A stretch of 8,141 nucleotides of DNA from Pseudomonadota bacterium (GTDB lineage: Bacteria > Pseudomonadota > Gammaproteobacteria > Xanthomonadales > Xanthomonadaceae). The notes beneath the pieces are model-generated. The model was given only the letters and a program-made list of their open reading frames with translations. It was not told the origin of the DNA and did not search any database. Each line of letters opens with the position of its first letter. Positions within the stretch are counted from its first letter, which is position 1. Below, piece after piece: positions 6,255 to 8,141 of this stretch. The position numbers were made by a program, and so were the translations under genes. The stretch is taken from the NCBI GenBank assembly GCA_023391775.1, contig JAEWAG010000262.1:1-8141 (forward strand), read 5' to 3'.

Positions 6255-6266
6255 ATTCACGTGGAT
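6255..6266. promoter_or_regulatory. Candidate LacI-type operator at the repressor's own leader
   Basis: ATTCACGTGGAT is symmetric at five of six base pairs with a central CG, the usual geometry of LacI-family operators. It sits just downstream of the predicted repressor -10 box, where binding would give autorepression. It is short, so chance occurrence is possible. Confidence 0.3.
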
Positions 6267-6274
6267 TGACCCTG

Positions 6275-6303
6275 ATTCTAGCCGGGCACGGCAATCGGGG
6301 CAG
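6275..6303 (-). promoter_or_regulatory. Predicted promoter of the LacI-type repressor
   Basis: TAGAAT (6275-6280, minus strand) is a strong -10 match. At a 17-base spacing the -35 would be CTGCCC (6298-6303), a weak match. Transcription would start near 6268, about 20 bases before the ATG. Confidence 0.5.
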
Positions 6304-6313
6304 GACGGGACGA

Positions 6314-6341
6314 TTGGCGGAAGCGCCGGCCCCACTACAAT
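6314..6341 (+). promoter_or_regulatory. kdgK: Predicted sigma-70 promoter of the sugar kinase
   Basis: TTGGCG (6314-6319) and TACAAT (6336-6341) are separated by 16 bases, a good match to the TTGACA/TATAAT consensus. Transcription would begin near 6348, leaving a leader of about 65 bases before the ATG at 6414. Confidence 0.65.
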
Positions 6342-6375
6342 GACACCGATAGGCAGCGACGCGCGCGCATCCGCA

Positions 6376-6391
6376 TCGGCGCCGGTGCCAA
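6376..6391. promoter_or_regulatory. Candidate operator in the kinase leader
   Basis: TCGGCGCCGGTGCCAA is symmetric at six of eight base pairs around a central CG. It lies between the predicted kinase transcription start and its ribosome binding site, a position where a bound LacI-type repressor would block transcription. High local GC content weakens the case. Confidence 0.3.
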
Positions 6392-6413
6392 CCACCTGAT
6401 CGAGGAGCGGCCG

Positions 6414-7433
6414 ATGTCTGCGCATGTGGTGTGTTTCGGTGAACTGCTGCTGCGCCTTGCGGCGCCGGGCCGCGAACGGCTGCTGCAGAGCGCGAGGCTG
6501 GAGGTGTGCGTGGGCGGGGCGGAGGCCAACGTCGGCGTGTCGCTGGCGCGCTTCGGCCACCGCGTGTCGATCGTCAGCACGGTGGCAGACAACGCACTCG
6601 GCGAGGCGGTGGTTGGCGAACTGCGCCGCCATGGCCTGGATACGGGCGGCGTACAGCGCGTGCCCGGGCGCATGGGCCTGTACTTCCTCGCCCCGGGGGC
6701 GATCCACCGCCCGGCCGAGGTGCTGTACGACCGGGCCGGCTCGGCCTTTGCGCTGGCTGCGGCCGACGCCTACGACTGGACGGCGCTGCTCGCCGGTGCC
6801 GACTGGGTCCACCTGGCCGGGATCACCCCGGCGCAGGGAGCCAACACCGCCGCCGCCGCCCTGGCCGCTGCGCGCGCCGCCCGCGCCGCGGGGGCGAAGG
6901 TCTCCTTCGACGGCAACTTTCGCCCGAGCCTGTGGCAGGCATGGAACGGCGACGCGCCCGGCATCCTGCGCGAACTGATGGCCGAGGCCGACGTGCTGTT
7001 CGCCGATTACCGCGACATGGGCGTGGTGCTGGGCGGCGAGTACGCGCAGGAGCAGCCACTGGCCCGCGTGCGCGCGGCGGCGGCCGATGCCTTCGCCGCC
7101 TTCCCGCACCTGCAGTGGATGGCCTGCACCCTGCGCACCCCGCGCAACGTCGACCACCATGCGCTGTCGGGCGTGCTGGTCGGCCGTGACGCCGGCATCG
7201 CCCTGGCGGCAGAACAGGAAGTGGGGCCGATCGTGGACCGCATCGGCGGCGGCGACGCCTTCGCTGCCGGCGTGCTGCATGGCCTGGCCAGCGGCTGGGA
7301 CGCACAGCGCACGATCGACTTCGGCCTGGCCGCCGGCTGCCTCAAGCACTCGATCCCCGGAGACTTCAACCTGGTGTCCGAGGCGGAGGTCGAGGCTCTG
7401 GTCGGCGAGGGCCGCTACGACGTCAGGCGCTGA
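6414..7433 (+). CDS. kdgK: PfkB-family sugar kinase, probable 2-keto-3-deoxygluconate kinase
   Basis: The 339-residue protein is a ribokinase/PfkB-family member. The substrate-side motif GGAEANVGVSLARFG lies at residues 34-48, and the C-terminal signature DRIGGGDAFAAGVLHGL at 275-291, with Asp281 as catalytic base and the preceding glycines as the anion hole. A KHSIPGDFN motif (311-319) near the end resembles KdgK proteins. KdgK phosphorylates 2-keto-3-deoxygluconate with ATP to KDPG, feeding the Entner-Doudoroff aldolase after breakdown of pectin, alginate or hexuronates. The divergent LacI-type gene supports regulated catabolism. The ATG at 6414 has a clear ribosome binding site (GAGGAG, 6402-6407). 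Substrate is inferred from family resemblance; other ketose or sugar-acid kinases of this family cannot be excluded. It ends 16 bases from the convergent response regulator. Confidence 0.88.
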   Translation: MSAHVVCFGELLLRLAAPGRERLLQSARLEVCVGGAEANVGVSLARFGHRVSIVSTVADNALGEAVVGELRRHGLDTGGVQRVPGRMGLYFLAPGAIHRPAEVLYDRAGSAFALAAADAYDWTALLAGADWVHLAGITPAQGANTAAAALAAARAARAAGAKVSFDGNFRPSLWQAWNGDAPGILRELMAEADVLFADYRDMGVVLGGEYAQEQPLARVRAAAADAFAAFPHLQWMACTLRTPRNVDHHALSGVLVGRDAGIALAAEQEVGPIVDRIGGGDAFAAGVLHGLASGWDAQRTIDFGLAAGCLKHSIPGDFNLVSEAEVEALVGEGRYDVRR

Positions 7434-7438
7434 GCCTG
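7424..7438. terminator. Short hairpin between convergent genes
   Basis: CAGGC (7424-7428) pairs with GCCTG (7434-7438) around GCTGA, which contains the kinase stop codon. There is no T-run on either strand, so any terminator role is doubtful. It is the only structure seen in the 16-base gap between the two convergent stops. Confidence 0.2.
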
Positions 7439-7449
7439 CACCCGACGCT

Positions 7450-8088
7450 TCAGATGATGCGCAGGGTGATCGCCTTGAGCACCGCGCGGGTGCGGTCGCG
7501 GGTTCCGAGCTTGTCGAGGATGGCGGAGACGTAGTTCTTCACCGTGCCCTCGGCCAGGAACAGGCTGCGGGCGATCTCCTTGTTGGAATAGCCACCGGCC
7601 AGCAGGCGCAGGATTGCCACCTCGCGTGGGCCGAAACCCTCTGACGCGGGGACGTCGTCGTGGAAGCGGAAGCGTTCGCGCACCGGTCCGGTGCTGACCG
7701 GCGCCAGCAGGGTGCCGCCGCCGGCGACGTGGACGATGGCGCGCTGCAGTTCGTCCGGGGCGGCATCCTTGAGAAGGAAGCCCTGGGCGCCGGCCTGGGT
7801 GGCGTGCAGCAGCAGCTCGCTGTCGTCGAAGGTGGTCAGCAGCAGCACCGGGGTGGCGTCGCCGCGCTCGCGCAGGGCGCGCACCACGCCGATGCCGTCC
7901 AGCCCGGGCATGCGCACATCGCTGAGAACCACGTCCACCGTCGCGGCGGCCAGTGCCAGGAGCAGGCTGTCGCCGTCGTCGGCCTCCACGGCCACGATGA
8001 TCCCCAGCCGTTCCAGCAGGGCGCGCAGCCCGGCCCGGACCAGGGCCTGGTCATCGGCCAGCGCCACCTGCAGCGGCGCGCCGCTCAT
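7450..8088 (-). CDS. NarL/FixJ-family response regulator
   Basis: This 212-residue protein is a standard two-domain response regulator. The receiver domain (about 6-122) has the acidic pair Asp12-Asp13, the phosphorylation site Asp57 in LSDVRMPG, Thr85/Thr86 and the conserved Lys107 in FLLKDA. A short linker leads to a LuxR-type helix-turn-helix (about 150-205) with GPREVAILRLLAGGYSNKEIA and GTVKNYVSAILDKL. On phosphorylation it should dimerise and bind DNA; its targets are unknown. The ATG at 8088 is chosen because it overlaps the stop of the upstream gene as ATGA, which indicates coupling with a histidine kinase. A GTG at 8100 would add four residues and overlap that gene further. There is no strong ribosome binding site, consistent with coupling. 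It is DesR-like in architecture, but no ligand or stress can be assigned. Confidence 0.93.
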   Translation of the reverse strand: MSGAPLQVALADDQALVRAGLRALLERLGIIVAVEADDGDSLLLALAAATVDVVLSDVRMPGLDGIGVVRALRERGDATPVLLLTTFDDSELLLHATQAGAQGFLLKDAAPDELQRAIVHVAGGGTLLAPVSTGPVRERFRFHDDVPASEGFGPREVAILRLLAGGYSNKEIARSLFLAEGTVKNYVSAILDKLGTRDRTRAVLKAITLRII

Positions 8089-8141
8089 CCCGGCAGCCAC
8101 GCGCGAAGCCGCAGCGCGCCGCGTGCGGTACGGTCCAGTTC
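8085..8141 (-). CDS. C-terminal end of probable sensor histidine kinase (partial)
   Basis: The last 57 bases read on the minus strand as 18 codons and a TGA (ELDRTARGALRLRAWLPG). The stop overlaps the response regulator start as ATGA. The closing LRLRAWLPG resembles the final beta strand of the histidine-kinase ATPase domain, where a hydrophobic strand ending in LP is common. The kinase body lies beyond the right edge, so no catalytic motif can be checked. The call rests on the C-terminal strand and on the tight coupling to a NarL-type regulator, whose usual partner is a HisKA_3 (DesK/NarX-like) kinase. Confidence 0.65.
   Translation of the reverse strand, partial: ELDRTARGALRLRAWLPG

Noticed and set aside
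6249..7349. N-terminal extension of the LacI-type frame by about 367 residues
   Set aside because: The frame stays open upstream only because it is antisense to the kinase gene. The helix-turn-helix sits at the expected distance from the ATG at 6248, and a good promoter lies just before it.
1..8141. Mobile element, CRISPR array, toxin-antitoxin or defence island
   Set aside because: No transposase, integrase, terminal inverted repeats with target duplications, regularly spaced repeats or defence-associated domains were seen. Gene content and composition look like core chromosome throughout.

Overview
The window is a high-GC, gene-dense chromosomal stretch whose gene content points to a gammaproteobacterium of the Xanthomonadaceae (a Xanthomonas, Lysobacter or Luteimonas-like relative). 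The main clue is the tandem exbB-exbD1-exbD2 arrangement, which is established for Xanthomonas campestris. The variant form of PdxJ and the PA0069-type radical SAM protein fit as well. The exact genus cannot be read from the sequence alone.

Layout. Positions 1-940 (+) hold the last 19 codons of a probable exbB, then two tandem exbD paralogues. The operon is closed by a strong intrinsic terminator at 999-1023. Positions 1024-1427 contain no gene I can support, but several inverted repeats. Positions 1428-4004 (-) read, in transcription order, cardiolipin synthase, a 90-residue membrane protein of unknown function, and pdxJ; the last two overlap as ATGA. Divergent from the cardiolipin synthase, 4093-5181 (+) encodes a PA0069-family radical SAM protein. 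It converges on a LacI-family repressor (5199-6248, -). The repressor is divergent from a kdgK-like sugar kinase (6414-7433, +), with recognisable promoters for both in the gap between them. The kinase converges on a NarL-type response regulator (7450-8088, -), which overlaps by ATGA the end of what is probably its sensor kinase (running off the right edge).

How the genes work together. ExbB and ExbD energise TonB-dependent outer-membrane uptake. The repressor and kinase probably form a sugar-acid (2-keto-3-deoxygluconate) catabolic switch feeding the Entner-Doudoroff pathway. The kinase/regulator pair is a separate two-component system. PdxJ (vitamin B6) and cardiolipin synthase are housekeeping functions.

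I found no mobile element, CRISPR array, tRNA, rRNA or defence system. The window looks mostly like ordinary core genome. The points worth a second look are the structured gap at 1024-1427, a probable leaderless cardiolipin synthase mRNA, the PdxJ variant and the small membrane protein coupled to it.
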